A DNA stretch of 32,096 bases, from NCBI GenBank assembly GCA_030697505.1, contig JAUYPX010000046.1, positions 1 through 32,096 on the forward strand. Direction: 5' to 3'. The DNA is from Nanobdellota archaeon. GTDB taxonomy: Archaea; Nanobdellota; Nanobdellia; Woesearchaeales; GW2011-AR9. Position numbers and translations under genes: made by a program. The notes below the pieces were generated by a model that saw only the letters and a program-made list of their open reading frames with translations, was not told the origin of the DNA and did not search any database. Positions within the stretch are counted from its first letter, which is position 1, and each line of letters begins with the position of its first letter. This document shows positions 22,387 through 29,845 of the stretch, in pieces.

Positions 22387-22461
22387 GCTTTGTTACCACT
22401 ATTAAAAAAAGACCAATAACCTGAAGTTTCGTTTCAAAATCATGCGGGGCAGTAATTGCCC

Positions 22462-23235
22462 CTATTTCTTCTTACTCCTCTGCCCCTGCATATTCTTTCC
22501 TAATGCAGAAAGAGCCAAAGGATCAACCGTAACGTTGGAAGGCACGACAATCATTAAACTATTTTGTTCCTTTCCTATTTCTTCCCACGTTTTCAATTCC
22601 CGTAATTTGAAGGCTAGAGAACTTTTGCTGTAGATTTCAGAAGCTTCTTTATATTTCTGAGAAGCTTCCATCTCTCCTTGGGCTCGGATGACAATAGCTT
22701 TTTTTTCTCGTTCCGCTTCTGCCTCCTTAGCCATGGCGCGGACTAAATTTTCCGGCAATTCAACATTGTTAATCTGAATGCTTCGTACTACAATACCCCA
22801 GCGTTTTCGCTGGTTTTCTGGAACAGATTCGTCGCCGATAACATGGAGGAGCCGTTTCTTGAGCTGAGTAGCGATATGTTCTCGCTTCTGTAAGGCTTCG
22901 CTCATGGTCAAAGCACCGATAATTTCCTTCAACTCAGCCATGGCGGTATTTTTCAGCTGGTGTTCTAAATCCTGAACATTGAGCACTACATTGGCTGGAT
23001 TTACAATATTAAAGAAAACAACTCCATCTACGCTTAAGTTGACTTGGTCTTTAGTCATGACTTCTTGTGCAGGCAGGTCTATGGTTTTCTGCCTCATGTC
23101 CACTTTAACCATGTCTTGAATGATAGGGAGAACTATCCTTAACCCTGGACGGACCGTACCGGTGTATTTTCCCAGGGTGAACTTTATTCCACGCTGGTAT
23201 TCGCGAACTATTCTTAATGGTAGTAGGTTTAACAT
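22462..23235 (-). CDS. SPFH (stomatin/prohibitin-like) protein lacking the N-terminal membrane helix
   Basis: Start ATG 23235 (GGAG a few bases upstream) gives 257 aa; an in-frame TTG at 23259 is less likely. The SPFH domain is clear: LRIVREYQRGIKFTLGKYTGTVRPGL, IDLPAQEVMTKDQVNLSVDGVVFF, and a coiled coil with AKEAEAEREKKAIVIRAQGEME. Typical stomatins begin with a membrane hairpin or helix; here the SPFH domain starts almost at once, so the protein is soluble or peripherally bound. It is 30 bases after the QueC-like stop with no room for a promoter, so it is probably the last gene of that operon. SPFH proteins form oligomeric membrane scaffolds; the role here is unknown. Confidence 0.88.
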   Translation of the reverse strand: MLNLLPLRIVREYQRGIKFTLGKYTGTVRPGLRIVLPIIQDMVKVDMRQKTIDLPAQEVMTKDQVNLSVDGVVFFNIVNPANVVLNVQDLEHQLKNTAMAELKEIIGALTMSEALQKREHIATQLKKRLLHVIGDESVPENQRKRWGIVVRSIQINNVELPENLVRAMAKEAEAEREKKAIVIRAQGEMEASQKYKEASEIYSKSSLAFKLRELKTWEEIGKEQNSLMIVVPSNVTVDPLALSALGKNMQGQRSKKK

Positions 23236-23265
23236 TTTTTTTCTCCAAACATCTAACAACCTCAG

Positions 23266-23907
23266 TTAGTTTTTTCCTTTGGCTTTTAAAAGTCTATCCT
23301 CTCTTTTAATCTCACCAAGAGTTATTCTTAAATCGTTACAAGGCTCACACCTTTCACAAGGCTTTCCTTGTTGTGGTCTCTCACAAGTCCAGCATAAATT
23401 AAACAATTTTTCTTTCTTTAATTCACGAATGATCTTTTGTTTAGTCCATATTTTTAAAGGGAAATGAAGTTCACATTTTTTTCCCATGAGTTTACAAGCA
23501 CTTTGAAAAGTATCTATGTAATGCTGGTTCAAAACCCAGAAGCCATCGCTCAGATGATAACCTAAATGTAGTTTATCTCCATCCTTTAAAAAATCCACAA
23601 AATAACATAACCACCATGCCGGCTGATATAATGATTCTCCCCTCCTTGAAAAGAGCCAATTTTTAGGATTGCCACTTTCATAGGCCCTGACTTCAATAAT
23701 ATAGTGTTTAACGTAATAACCTCTTTTTTTGAAAACTTCAAGCAGCTTTTTTCTTGCTTTCTGTTCCATAACCCACTTATCGTTTCCCAATTCCTGGTGC
23801 TTTACAGAAATTGCAAGAACAGGATTATCTCTGGAAGAATGCTTTGCTCTCTGTGCTAAAACTAAGGTTGAATCAGATCCACCGGACCAAAGCACTGCAT
23901 CTCCCAT
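23266..23907 (-). CDS. QueC-like PP-loop ATPase / deazaguanine-type enzyme
   Basis: A 213-aa PP-loop protein with the ATP-pyrophosphatase motif SGGSDST at 8-14. Near the C-terminus a QueC-type zinc site reads LCWTCERPQQGKPCERCEPC (Cys172, 175, 184, 187, 190). QueC makes 7-cyano-7-deazaguanine (preQ0) from 7-carboxy-7-deazaguanine. Related proteins serve as QatC in the Qat defence system and as Cap9 in type IV CBASS. The other preQ0 genes (queD, queE, GTP cyclohydrolase) are absent from the window. It starts two bases after the AAA ATPase stop, so it is co-transcribed with it. A nucleobase-modifying role with the ATPase is more likely than plain queuosine synthesis, but that is inferred. Confidence 0.8.
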   Translation of the reverse strand: MGDAVLWSGGSDSTLVLAQRAKHSSRDNPVLAISVKHQELGNDKWVMEQKARKKLLEVFKKRGYYVKHYIIEVRAYESGNPKNWLFSRRGESLYQPAWWLCYFVDFLKDGDKLHLGYHLSDGFWVLNQHYIDTFQSACKLMGKKCELHFPLKIWTKQKIIRELKKEKLFNLCWTCERPQQGKPCERCEPCNDLRITLGEIKREDRLLKAKGKN

Positions 23908-23909
23908 TG

Positions 23910-25229
23910 TTAGCCAAAATATTTCGAGTCATCTTGCATGAGCTTTGTTTTCCTTACTAATACTATTGCCTCTTGAAGATGTTTTCTGCAAATTTTTTCA
24001 GAACTGTCTTTTGCTGCAAATCCGGCCGCATTCAGAACAAGGTTCTTTATCTCCCCGCCGCTCAAGTCACCAACATTAACTTCCGACAAACATAAACCTC
24101 TATCCCGAGATTTCTTTGGCAGTAATTTGTCTAAAATCAACGAAGCCTGCTCTTTATTTGGAAGTTCAAAATCAATGTGCATAGTAAGTCTCCTTTCAAA
24201 TGCTTTGTCATATTTCTCAGCAAAATTAGTAGCAAAAATGCACACTCCATCAAATCTTTCCAATTCTTTCAGCAGGGTATTTACCTCGCTCATTTCAAAA
24301 CTACTACGTAATGTACTCCTATCCAAAGCGATTGCATCAGCTTCGTCAAAGAACAAAACTGCTTTTTTGGTCTTGGCTAATTTGAATACTCTTTGGATGT
24401 TTTTTTCTGTTTCCCCAACATAGCAGTTTTGCAGCTGGTCGTACCTGACCATCAACAATTTCTTGCCCAGTTCGTTGGCTAGGCAATGGGCGGCCATCGT
24501 TTTCCCAGTTCCTGGCGGTCCTCGGAAATTGAGAGTAGTTCCGCGCCCATATTCAATCACTTCTCCTAAGCCCCAGCGCTTGAAAATCAGGTCGGTTTGG
24601 CTTGCTCGGACTGCTGCCGCCAGTAAATCTTGTTTTATTTTTTCTTCAACAATTAAATCATCAAAGTTAGTTTTAGGCTGGATGACGTAATATAAGCTGT
24701 CTAAAGAGTCAGGAGAGTTGCGCTGGGATTCTTCTTCTAAAACCATATCCAGCTGCTCGTATTCTTCCGTGTATTTTTTGTTTTTTAGTTCAAGTTGAGC
24801 CTTATAAGATACTCTGTATTCTTCGTTCATAGGCTCTTTTGGATCAACAAGTTTGAATACTAGCTTGTTTTTCTTTAATTTACTGGATTCAAATTTTACT
24901 TTATACTTACGAAAAGGATCGTTATCAGCCGTATGTCTTTTCCTAATTCTAAATATTGAATCGCTTGATTCGTGCATAAGTTCAAGCAAACAAGCAAATT
25001 CCTTGCACGGCAAATCGTATTTTTTAATGAATTTTCCAAACAGATTATTTTTATGTTTTGTGTCTTCATATTTATTGCTGATCCCTTCCAACCATAGTGC
25101 AGCGAGCTTTTTTTTTGCGTTATCAACAATACATATATCATGATACCGTCCGCCGCTTGAACCAGCTTCATCTATCTCATCAAGATAACCAACGTCCTCT
25201 TTGAATTGATGATAATTATTGTAGCTCAT
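23910..25229 (-). CDS. AAA+ ATPase of the QueC-like operon
   Basis: Start ATG 25229 overlaps the upstream stop as ATGA; an in-frame TTG at 25238 is possible but weaker. The 439-aa product has an uncharacterised N-terminal region of about 190 residues with a charged coiled stretch. One AAA module follows: Walker A GPPGTGKT (237-244), Walker B LFFDEAD (292-298), sensor-1 CIFATNF, and an arginine-finger pair Arg346-Arg347 (AFERRL). A small helical lid completes it. The module resembles CDC48/Vps4-type remodelling ATPases. It probably unfolds or remodels a protein, perhaps the target of the QueC-like enzyme. All ATPase residues are intact. Confidence 0.88.
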   Translation of the reverse strand: MSYNNYHQFKEDVGYLDEIDEAGSSGGRYHDICIVDNAKKKLAALWLEGISNKYEDTKHKNNLFGKFIKKYDLPCKEFACLLELMHESSDSIFRIRKRHTADNDPFRKYKVKFESSKLKKNKLVFKLVDPKEPMNEEYRVSYKAQLELKNKKYTEEYEQLDMVLEEESQRNSPDSLDSLYYVIQPKTNFDDLIVEEKIKQDLLAAAVRASQTDLIFKRWGLGEVIEYGRGTTLNFRGPPGTGKTMAAHCLANELGKKLLMVRYDQLQNCYVGETEKNIQRVFKLAKTKKAVLFFDEADAIALDRSTLRSSFEMSEVNTLLKELERFDGVCIFATNFAEKYDKAFERRLTMHIDFELPNKEQASLILDKLLPKKSRDRGLCLSEVNVGDLSGGEIKNLVLNAAGFAAKDSSEKICRKHLQEAIVLVRKTKLMQDDSKYFG

Positions 25230-25759
25230 GGTCCCCAATATCTCACTCCCTTTCTGATGAGCTTATCCTCTTCTGCTTTTCTTAAAATTCTTTGCCAATT
25301 TCTGATTTTGTAAAAATCGCTTACTGCTTTAATGCAAGAAGTAGTTACATCATCATATTCGCTGATGAATTCGATTAAATCCTTGCTTGAACTGATCTTT
25401 CGCGGCAAGTAATCATCTACTAATCTCAAGTCTCCGTTCTTAAAAGCAGAACTTTTAAGGATACGTTTTATTTTCGCATTATTTCCCATTCGCCGATTCC
25501 ATTGCTTGAGAAAATCGCGCAAACAATCAACTTCTTTAATAACAGAATCTATGGCCATCAATTGAAAATCTTCTTTAGTGTACTTTTTGGTCGCCTGCCT
25601 GAATTTTTTGGAGGAGTTTGCCATTTTCAGCCTAATGCTTTTTTCTAAGTAAGAGATGAGGGTTTCTCCTTTCTTTTTTCTTAATTCTGGCATTTTTTTA
25701 GCAGCGTGCAGTAAGGCATAATCATTTACACATTCCATGATGGTGTTGTAGCCTTTCAT
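25226..25759 (-). CDS. Unknown 177-aa basic helical protein, first gene of the QueC-like operon
   Basis: An all-helical, lysine-rich protein beginning MKGYNTIMECVNDYALLH and ending IRKGVRYWGP. No signal, membrane segment or recognised family. It overlaps the AAA gene by 4 bp, so production is coupled, and it is the operon's first gene, 135 bases from the divergent CARF regulator. A minus-strand TATA-like TTTTATAAAA at 25815-25824 fits its promoter. By position it could be the substrate, adaptor or effector of the ATPase and QueC-like pair. That role is conjecture. Confidence 0.7.
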   Translation of the reverse strand: MKGYNTIMECVNDYALLHAAKKMPELRKKKGETLISYLEKSIRLKMANSSKKFRQATKKYTKEDFQLMAIDSVIKEVDCLRDFLKQWNRRMGNNAKIKRILKSSAFKNGDLRLVDDYLPRKISSSKDLIEFISEYDDVTTSCIKAVSDFYKIRNWQRILRKAEEDKLIRKGVRYWGP

Positions 25760-25826
25760 TTTTACATCTAATTAAAACACCTATCATAACTCTTTAAGCT
25801 TAATTTTACTACTCTTTTATAAAATT

Positions 25827-25844
25827 TTCTATATTTTTGTAGAA
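25827..25844. promoter_or_regulatory. Dyad in the divergent promoter region
   Basis: TTCTA (25827-25831) and TAGAA (25840-25844) form an inverted repeat with an eight-base spacer. It lies between the minus-strand TATA at about 25815-25824 and the plus-strand TATA (CTTATAAAC, 25858-25866). It is a candidate binding site for the CARF-HTH regulator encoded alongside. Confidence 0.35.
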
Positions 25845-25894
25845 TATTATCGTAAAACTTATAAACAGTTAGTTCCTCCTTCCTTCAAGGTGAT

Positions 25895-26503
25895 ATGATG
25901 GTTAGGAGAGTGCTGATAGCTACGCTATACGGCGCTGAGCCGGTATTGATGGCTATTGCCCGATTAGGTGTTGAGAGAGTAGTCCTGTTGATAGACTATA
26001 ATCCAGATAAAATCCAGCAGGAATCCCTTGAGAAGATAAAAACATCTTTGGGGAAAGCGGTCAGGATAGAAACTTTGAAAACTTCCAATTATGATATCGT
26101 GGAAATAGCTTCCAAGTGCGTGGAATTGATTGATTTGAAAGCGAAAGACGAAGAAATACACGTTAACATCACTTCCGGTCGGAAGACTAAAGCCATCGGC
26201 TTGTTGTTTGCCGCTTATGCTCGGCATGATTACGTTTCCAGAATTTCCTATTATCCCGAAGAGCAGGAAATTGCTTCCGTGGTGTATTTGCCGAAGCTAA
26301 GCTTTAAGCTCAGCCGAAGCCAGAAGATGATCCTGGAAGCGTTGGAGAAAGGTAAGTATCGTAGCATTAAGGACTTGTCCAAACGGGTTAAGTTATCAAC
26401 AGCGATGCTCTATCGTGCTATTGATGAACTGCGAGATGATGATTTTGTTACTGTTGACGGTGAGATTAAGCTGACGGATGCGGGAAGGATTGCGAGGCTG
26501 TGA
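25895..26503 (+). CDS. Csa3-like CARF plus winged-helix regulator
   Basis: A 202-aa protein. Residues about 3-130 form a CARF (Rossmann-like) domain: RVLIATLYGAEPVLMAIARLGVERVVLLID, then the conserved ligand-site segment HVNITSGRKTKAIGLLFAAY. Residues about 140-202 form a winged helix (LSRSQKMILEALEKGKYRSIKDLSKRV ... DELRDDDFVTV). CARF domains bind cyclic oligoadenylates; Csa3 proteins activate CRISPR and defence genes in archaea. No cas gene or CRISPR array is in the window, so its target is probably local. ATG 25895 and 25898 are both possible; AAGGTGAT ends one base before the first, so the second has better spacing. GC content is higher than its neighbours'. Confidence 0.87.
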   Translation: MMVRRVLIATLYGAEPVLMAIARLGVERVVLLIDYNPDKIQQESLEKIKTSLGKAVRIETLKTSNYDIVEIASKCVELIDLKAKDEEIHVNITSGRKTKAIGLLFAAYARHDYVSRISYYPEEQEIASVVYLPKLSFKLSRSQKMILEALEKGKYRSIKDLSKRVKLSTAMLYRAIDELRDDDFVTVDGEIKLTDAGRIARL

Positions 26504-27093
26504 GAATGGATGTAAAATCATTATTATTGAAATGGAAAGGAGACATAGACCAAGAAAGTATTGATGTATATAAATTTCTACAACAATCCTTTCCTACAAA
26601 AGTTGATGAGAATGTATTTAATTTTGTCTATAGGTCATTCTATAGGCTTGATAATGCTGGTTTAAGTGATAAATGGAAGCTCAAATATTTTGTTCTCTTA
26701 AAAAATAAAGAAACCTCGCTTCCAATAATTCTAAAGATATTATATGATATTAAGAGATTAAAGGGCGATCATTCCTATCAATTTAGCTTTGCAACTAAAC
26801 TTATTCATACTATCAATAATGATGCACCAATTTATGATTCTTTAGTTGACGGAATCTTCGAATTTCGTAAACCAAAGAACAATAAGAATACGATAAATTG
26901 GTGTATTAAAACATATGATCTTTTGAAAAAAGAATATACTTCTCTCTTACAAGATGACCAAGTCCAACAATGCATTAAAAAGTTTAAGAAGAAATACTCT
27001 GCACAAACAATCAGTGATACAAAAGCACTTGATTTCATTCTCTGGAGTATAGGGAAAGAACTAAAGTTAAAAGATAAAAATGAGAAAAATTGA
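26500..27093 (+). CDS. Unknown protein downstream of the CARF regulator
   Basis: About 195 aa, starting at GTG 26500 (GTGA overlap with the regulator stop) or ATG 26506. Helix-rich, with FNFVYRSFYRLDNAGLSDKWKLKYFVLL and YQFSFATKLIHTINNDAPIYDSLVDGIFEF as the most conserved-looking parts, and a lysine-rich tail. Strongly A/T-rich codon use contrasts with the regulator. No family was recognised. Direct coupling to a CARF regulator suggests a stress or defence role, but nothing in the sequence proves it. Confidence 0.7.
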   Translation: MRMDVKSLLLKWKGDIDQESIDVYKFLQQSFPTKVDENVFNFVYRSFYRLDNAGLSDKWKLKYFVLLKNKETSLPIILKILYDIKRLKGDHSYQFSFATKLIHTINNDAPIYDSLVDGIFEFRKPKNNKNTINWCIKTYDLLKKEYTSLLQDDQVQQCIKKFKKKYSAQTISDTKALDFILWSIGKELKLKDKNEKN

Positions 27094-27140
27094 AAAGACG
27101 ATGAGAGATTGTAGCCGAAACTACATTTATATGGCATAAA

Positions 27141-28562
27141 ATGAAACTTTCAGATTTCCCAAAGGACAAAATAACCGGAACAACAGTAAAGGATTATTTT
27201 GAAGGAAAATTCCTTCTGTGGTGTAAATACCATGCTCCAGAAAAGGAAGAAGACCCGAAATCAGAATTTATGAATCTTCTTGCCAGACTGGGGAGTAAAC
27301 ATGAAGAAACCGTGGTTAGAAAACATTTTCCAGGCTTAAAACGTCTGGAGGTTTATACTACTGAGCAAGTGTTGACGGAACTAAAAAAAGGAGAGAAAGC
27401 GTTTACTAATCTACCTGTCTTTAGTATTATAGAACAATTCATGGGTTTTCCAGATCTATTGGTAAAAAAGAAAGGGGAATCTACCTTAGGAGATTTTTAC
27501 TATGTTGTTAAAGAAATTAAATCTAGAAGGAATTTGGCTAAAAGCCACATCATGCAGGCTGCTTTCTACAATTATGTTTTAGGACAATTACAGGGATACA
27601 CTCCGGAGGAATTCTATTTGATAAACAGGGATGACGAAGAGTTTGCTTTTGATTACAGTCATTACAAACCTAAATTAATGGAAGCATTAGAAGAGATTAA
27701 AGAAATCATTAAAGGGAAGAAAATTCCTCCAGCTATTGATACCGGTTATCCCTGGAAGAATTACGCTGAGAAATTAGCCAGAAAAAAGAAAGATATTACC
27801 TTGGTACAAGGAATTACTGAGAGTTCCAGAGATGCTTATTTCCAAGCAGGCTATAAAACAATCAATTCAATTGTTCTGGCTTCCGCAGAAGATTTAATGA
27901 AAATAAAAGGGGTTGGCCTTAAAACTGCGGAAAAAGTTAAGCGTTCTGCCAAAGCATGGAAAACAGGGAAGCCAGTCATCTTTGGCAAACCAACATTTAA
28001 ACCAGCTGGGGTAGAGATTTTCTTTGATTTAGAGACAGCCGCACCTGACGAAGAACTGGGAGTTACCGAATCAGTAAATTATCTCTTTGGGATGCTGGTA
28101 AGGAATGATAAGGAAGTATATGTCCCTATTGTCGCAAAAGATTTGAAAAGTGAGAAGAAAGCATTTCGGGAGTTCTTGAAATTTCTTTCTCAGTTTGATG
28201 ATTATGTTCTTTACATTTATAGTGGTTATGAAATTAAGCATTTAGAAAGGCTATTCAAGGCCTGCAGGACGCCTAAGCAAGTACAGGAGAAAATCTTAGG
28301 TTCAATAGTTGATCTGCTTAAAGTTGTGACCTCTTCGGTGGTCTTTCCTACTTTGCGAAATGGATTAAAAGATGTGGCAAAGTATTTGGGATTCAAATGG
28401 CGGCATGATGATGTTACCGGTAGTGAGAGTATGGCGATGTATCTTGAGTATGTTAATACTGGTGATACAAAAATCTTACAGAAGATTATTGATTACAATG
28501 AAGATGATGTTGTTGCCACCAGAGTGGTGAGGGATTGGCTGGGGAAGGTTAATAAGGGATAA
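27141..28562 (+). CDS. TM0106-type nuclease: Cas4/RecB-like domain, HhH, and DEDDy exonuclease domain
   Basis: A 473-aa three-part protein. Residues 1-190 form a RecB/Cas4-like PD-(D/E)XK domain with Asp105 (GFPDLLV), Glu125-x-Lys127 (KEIKS) and the QxxxY motif Gln139-Tyr143. Only one cysteine (Cys28) stands near the position of the iron-sulfur ligands of Cas4, so a cluster is unlikely. Residues about 215-275 form a helix-hairpin-helix (LMKIKGVGLKTAEKVK). Residues about 290-470 form an RNase-H-fold exonuclease with FDLET, YSGYEIKHLE and a late YNEDD (DEDD residues). The family is found in archaea and bacteria with uncharacterised DNA repair or defence roles. The 3' end overlaps a 21-bp repeat, so the last residues (VNKG) may not be the original ones. 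Confidence 0.88.
   Translation: MKLSDFPKDKITGTTVKDYFEGKFLLWCKYHAPEKEEDPKSEFMNLLARLGSKHEETVVRKHFPGLKRLEVYTTEQVLTELKKGEKAFTNLPVFSIIEQFMGFPDLLVKKKGESTLGDFYYVVKEIKSRRNLAKSHIMQAAFYNYVLGQLQGYTPEEFYLINRDDEEFAFDYSHYKPKLMEALEEIKEIIKGKKIPPAIDTGYPWKNYAEKLARKKKDITLVQGITESSRDAYFQAGYKTINSIVLASAEDLMKIKGVGLKTAEKVKRSAKAWKTGKPVIFGKPTFKPAGVEIFFDLETAAPDEELGVTESVNYLFGMLVRNDKEVYVPIVAKDLKSEKKAFREFLKFLSQFDDYVLYIYSGYEIKHLERLFKACRTPKQVQEKILGSIVDLLKVVTSSVVFPTLRNGLKDVAKYLGFKWRHDDVTGSESMAMYLEYVNTGDTKILQKIIDYNEDDVVATRVVRDWLGKVNKG
28532..28552 (+). repeat. 21-bp direct repeat at the 3' end of the nuclease gene, copy 1
   Basis: The exact 21-mer (a G followed by GATTGGCTGGGGAAGGTTAA) encodes the DWLGKV near the C-terminus. 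It recurs at 29662-29682. The 1,130-bp unit between the copies holds two plus-strand genes unrelated to the nuclease. Confidence 0.8.
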
Positions 28563-28578
28563 AAGATTCATTCTAAGT

Positions 28579-28896
28579 ATGAAAAAAAAGGTACACCAAG
28601 ATGGTACATCATCTAATACCCTCCCTGAAAAGTTTAAGGAGTTAATTGAACAAAACCAGTGGATTTTTGCTAAAACGTATGCCAAGACCGCCCCTCACGA
28701 ATATATTGTAAAATATAAGATAGACTCAAAGTGGTGGACAATAATGGTAGATTTTGCTACATTCATCAACAAAGAAGGTTACGAGTATATGTTCTTCGAT
28801 AAAAAGTATATTTGTTATAATTACAAAGAACACAGATACTGGACCATGGACGAAGATGTAGAGAAAACTAATTTAATTAATAGGGCGGTAAATTAA
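28579..28896 (+). CDS. Conserved-looking small hypothetical protein (cargo gene 1)
   Basis: A 105-aa soluble protein. Its core reads WIFAKTYAKTAPHEYIVK and later YEYMFFDKKYICYNYKEHRYWTMD. It recalls a family of roughly 90-110-aa proteins scattered in phages, plasmids and other mobile DNA, recognised by the FAKTYAKTAPHEY core; function unknown. It lies inside the 21-bp-repeat-bounded insertion, 16 bases after the nuclease stop and 17 bases before the next gene. Confidence 0.7.
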   Translation: MKKKVHQDGTSSNTLPEKFKELIEQNQWIFAKTYAKTAPHEYIVKYKIDSKWWTIMVDFATFINKEGYEYMFFDKKYICYNYKEHRYWTMDEDVEKTNLINRAVN

Positions 28897-28913
28897 GAAA
28901 AATTGTACAAAAA

Positions 28914-29642
28914 ATGCTAAAAGAGGCAAAACAAAATAAAATGAAAATTAATATTAGAAACCTGCTAAAATATTTTGACACGAGAACATCAACTGTTTAC
29001 GGCGATACAACTGCTGTGATGTCTGTTGTCGGCGAAGATTTGGGTGCTACCTTATTTAAGCACTATTGTGAGAATGAGAGAAAATCTAAAGTTGAGATAG
29101 TTGATCCAAATGAAGAAATACCAACTGAAGGCAAGAAGATAGGAAGACGTTTGGACCGATGGATTCTTGAGAAAACCAAGAATAACCTGGTGCTTTATCA
29201 GGCCGAGATTAAAAGTTGGAGTTCCAGGGCAATAGGAGGCATAACTATACCGGTTGATATAAGCGAGGAAGAACTCCGAAAAAAAATAAAACAGAATTGG
29301 AATAGGAATGTTGCTCTTATGAACGACAAAAGAGTAAATGGATTGAATAAGGTATTAGTTGAGATGCCGACGGATAAAAAATTAGATGAACTAGGTATTA
29401 ATGGACCATATAATAAAGCGCCGTTATTAATATTTTGGGATGCAAGAAATTCAAAGGGAGACACTGATTGTTTTAGTAAATATAATATTAAAAAGAAACA
29501 GCATAATTTTAATTACTGCTGGATATTCTCATGTTCTTTATATCTCAGACATTTGCATAAGAAAGGTATAAAAGATTTACAGATAGTAATCCCTAATGCT
29601 GAGAGAAGGATTAATAGATTAAATAGTCTTTTTAAAGTTTAA
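28914..29642 (+). CDS. PD-(D/E)XK nuclease-like protein (cargo gene 2)
   Basis: A 242-aa protein with a plausible nuclease core: Glu41 in MSVVGEDLG, Asp81 in GRRLDRWI, then Glu98-x-Lys100 in YQAEIKSWSS. This gives the E, D, ExK order of the PD-(D/E)XK fold. A basic helical region and a C-terminal part with WDARNSKGD follow. It may be a restriction- or defence-type endonuclease; no partner methylase or sensor is visible. ATG 28914 or the in-frame ATG 28941 could be the start. It ends 19 bases before the second copy of the 21-bp repeat, so it travels with the preceding gene. Confidence 0.65.
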   Translation: MLKEAKQNKMKINIRNLLKYFDTRTSTVYGDTTAVMSVVGEDLGATLFKHYCENERKSKVEIVDPNEEIPTEGKKIGRRLDRWILEKTKNNLVLYQAEIKSWSSRAIGGITIPVDISEEELRKKIKQNWNRNVALMNDKRVNGLNKVLVEMPTDKKLDELGINGPYNKAPLLIFWDARNSKGDTDCFSKYNIKKKQHNFNYCWIFSCSLYLRHLHKKGIKDLQIVIPNAERRINRLNSLFKV

Positions 29643-29661
29643 GAATGTGTAAAAATGAAAT

Positions 29662-29682
29662 GGATTGGCTGGGGAAGGTTAA
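29662..29682 (+). repeat. 21-bp direct repeat, copy 2 (regenerated or displaced gene end)
   Basis: Identical to 28532-28552. In the nuclease gene's frame it reads DWLGKVK followed by a TAG stop, an alternative natural C-terminus for that gene. GCTGGGG inside it (29668-29674) also pairs with CCCCAGC at 29701-29707, giving a hairpin absent from copy 1. Confidence 0.8.
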
Positions 29683-29760
29683 GTAGCTTATTTTATTTTA
29701 CCCCAGCGATTTTTAAACTGCTTAATATGTTTGTTGAGATACTGCATGGATTTTTGTAGC

Positions 29761-29808
29761 TTCTTCTAACTTTGGCTACAGGTAAACTAATTCCATTAGT
29801 TGGAAGAA
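29761..29808. terminator. Inverted repeat between convergent operons
   Basis: TTCTTCTAACT (29761-29771) faces AGTTGGAAGAA (29798-29808), 10 of 11 paired plus a wobble. A second perfect dyad, AACTAAT-TCC-ATTAGTT, lies at 29785-29801. Located in the 203-base gap between plus- and minus-strand gene ends, it may act as a bidirectional terminator or be a trace of the insertion. Confidence 0.35.
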
Positions 29809-29845
29809 ACTAGTAAACATCACGTAAAAGGTGAGGGTTGCTATT

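Noticed and set aside
25226..25238. AAA ATPase starting Met-Gly from TTG 25238, tempting because QueC-like enzymes in defence systems are linked to N-terminal modification.
   Set aside because: The codon is TTG; ATG 25229 forms a standard ATGA overlap with the upstream stop and is the better start, so no Met-Gly argument can be made.
27126..27134. TTTATATGG as a promoter for the TM0106-type nuclease gene.
   Set aside because: It lies only about 7-15 bases before the ATG, too close for an archaeal TATA box driving that start.
25760..28562. CRISPR array or cas operon around the Csa3-like gene.
   Set aside because: No regularly spaced repeats and no Cas1, Cas2, Cas10 or Cascade proteins were found anywhere in the window.
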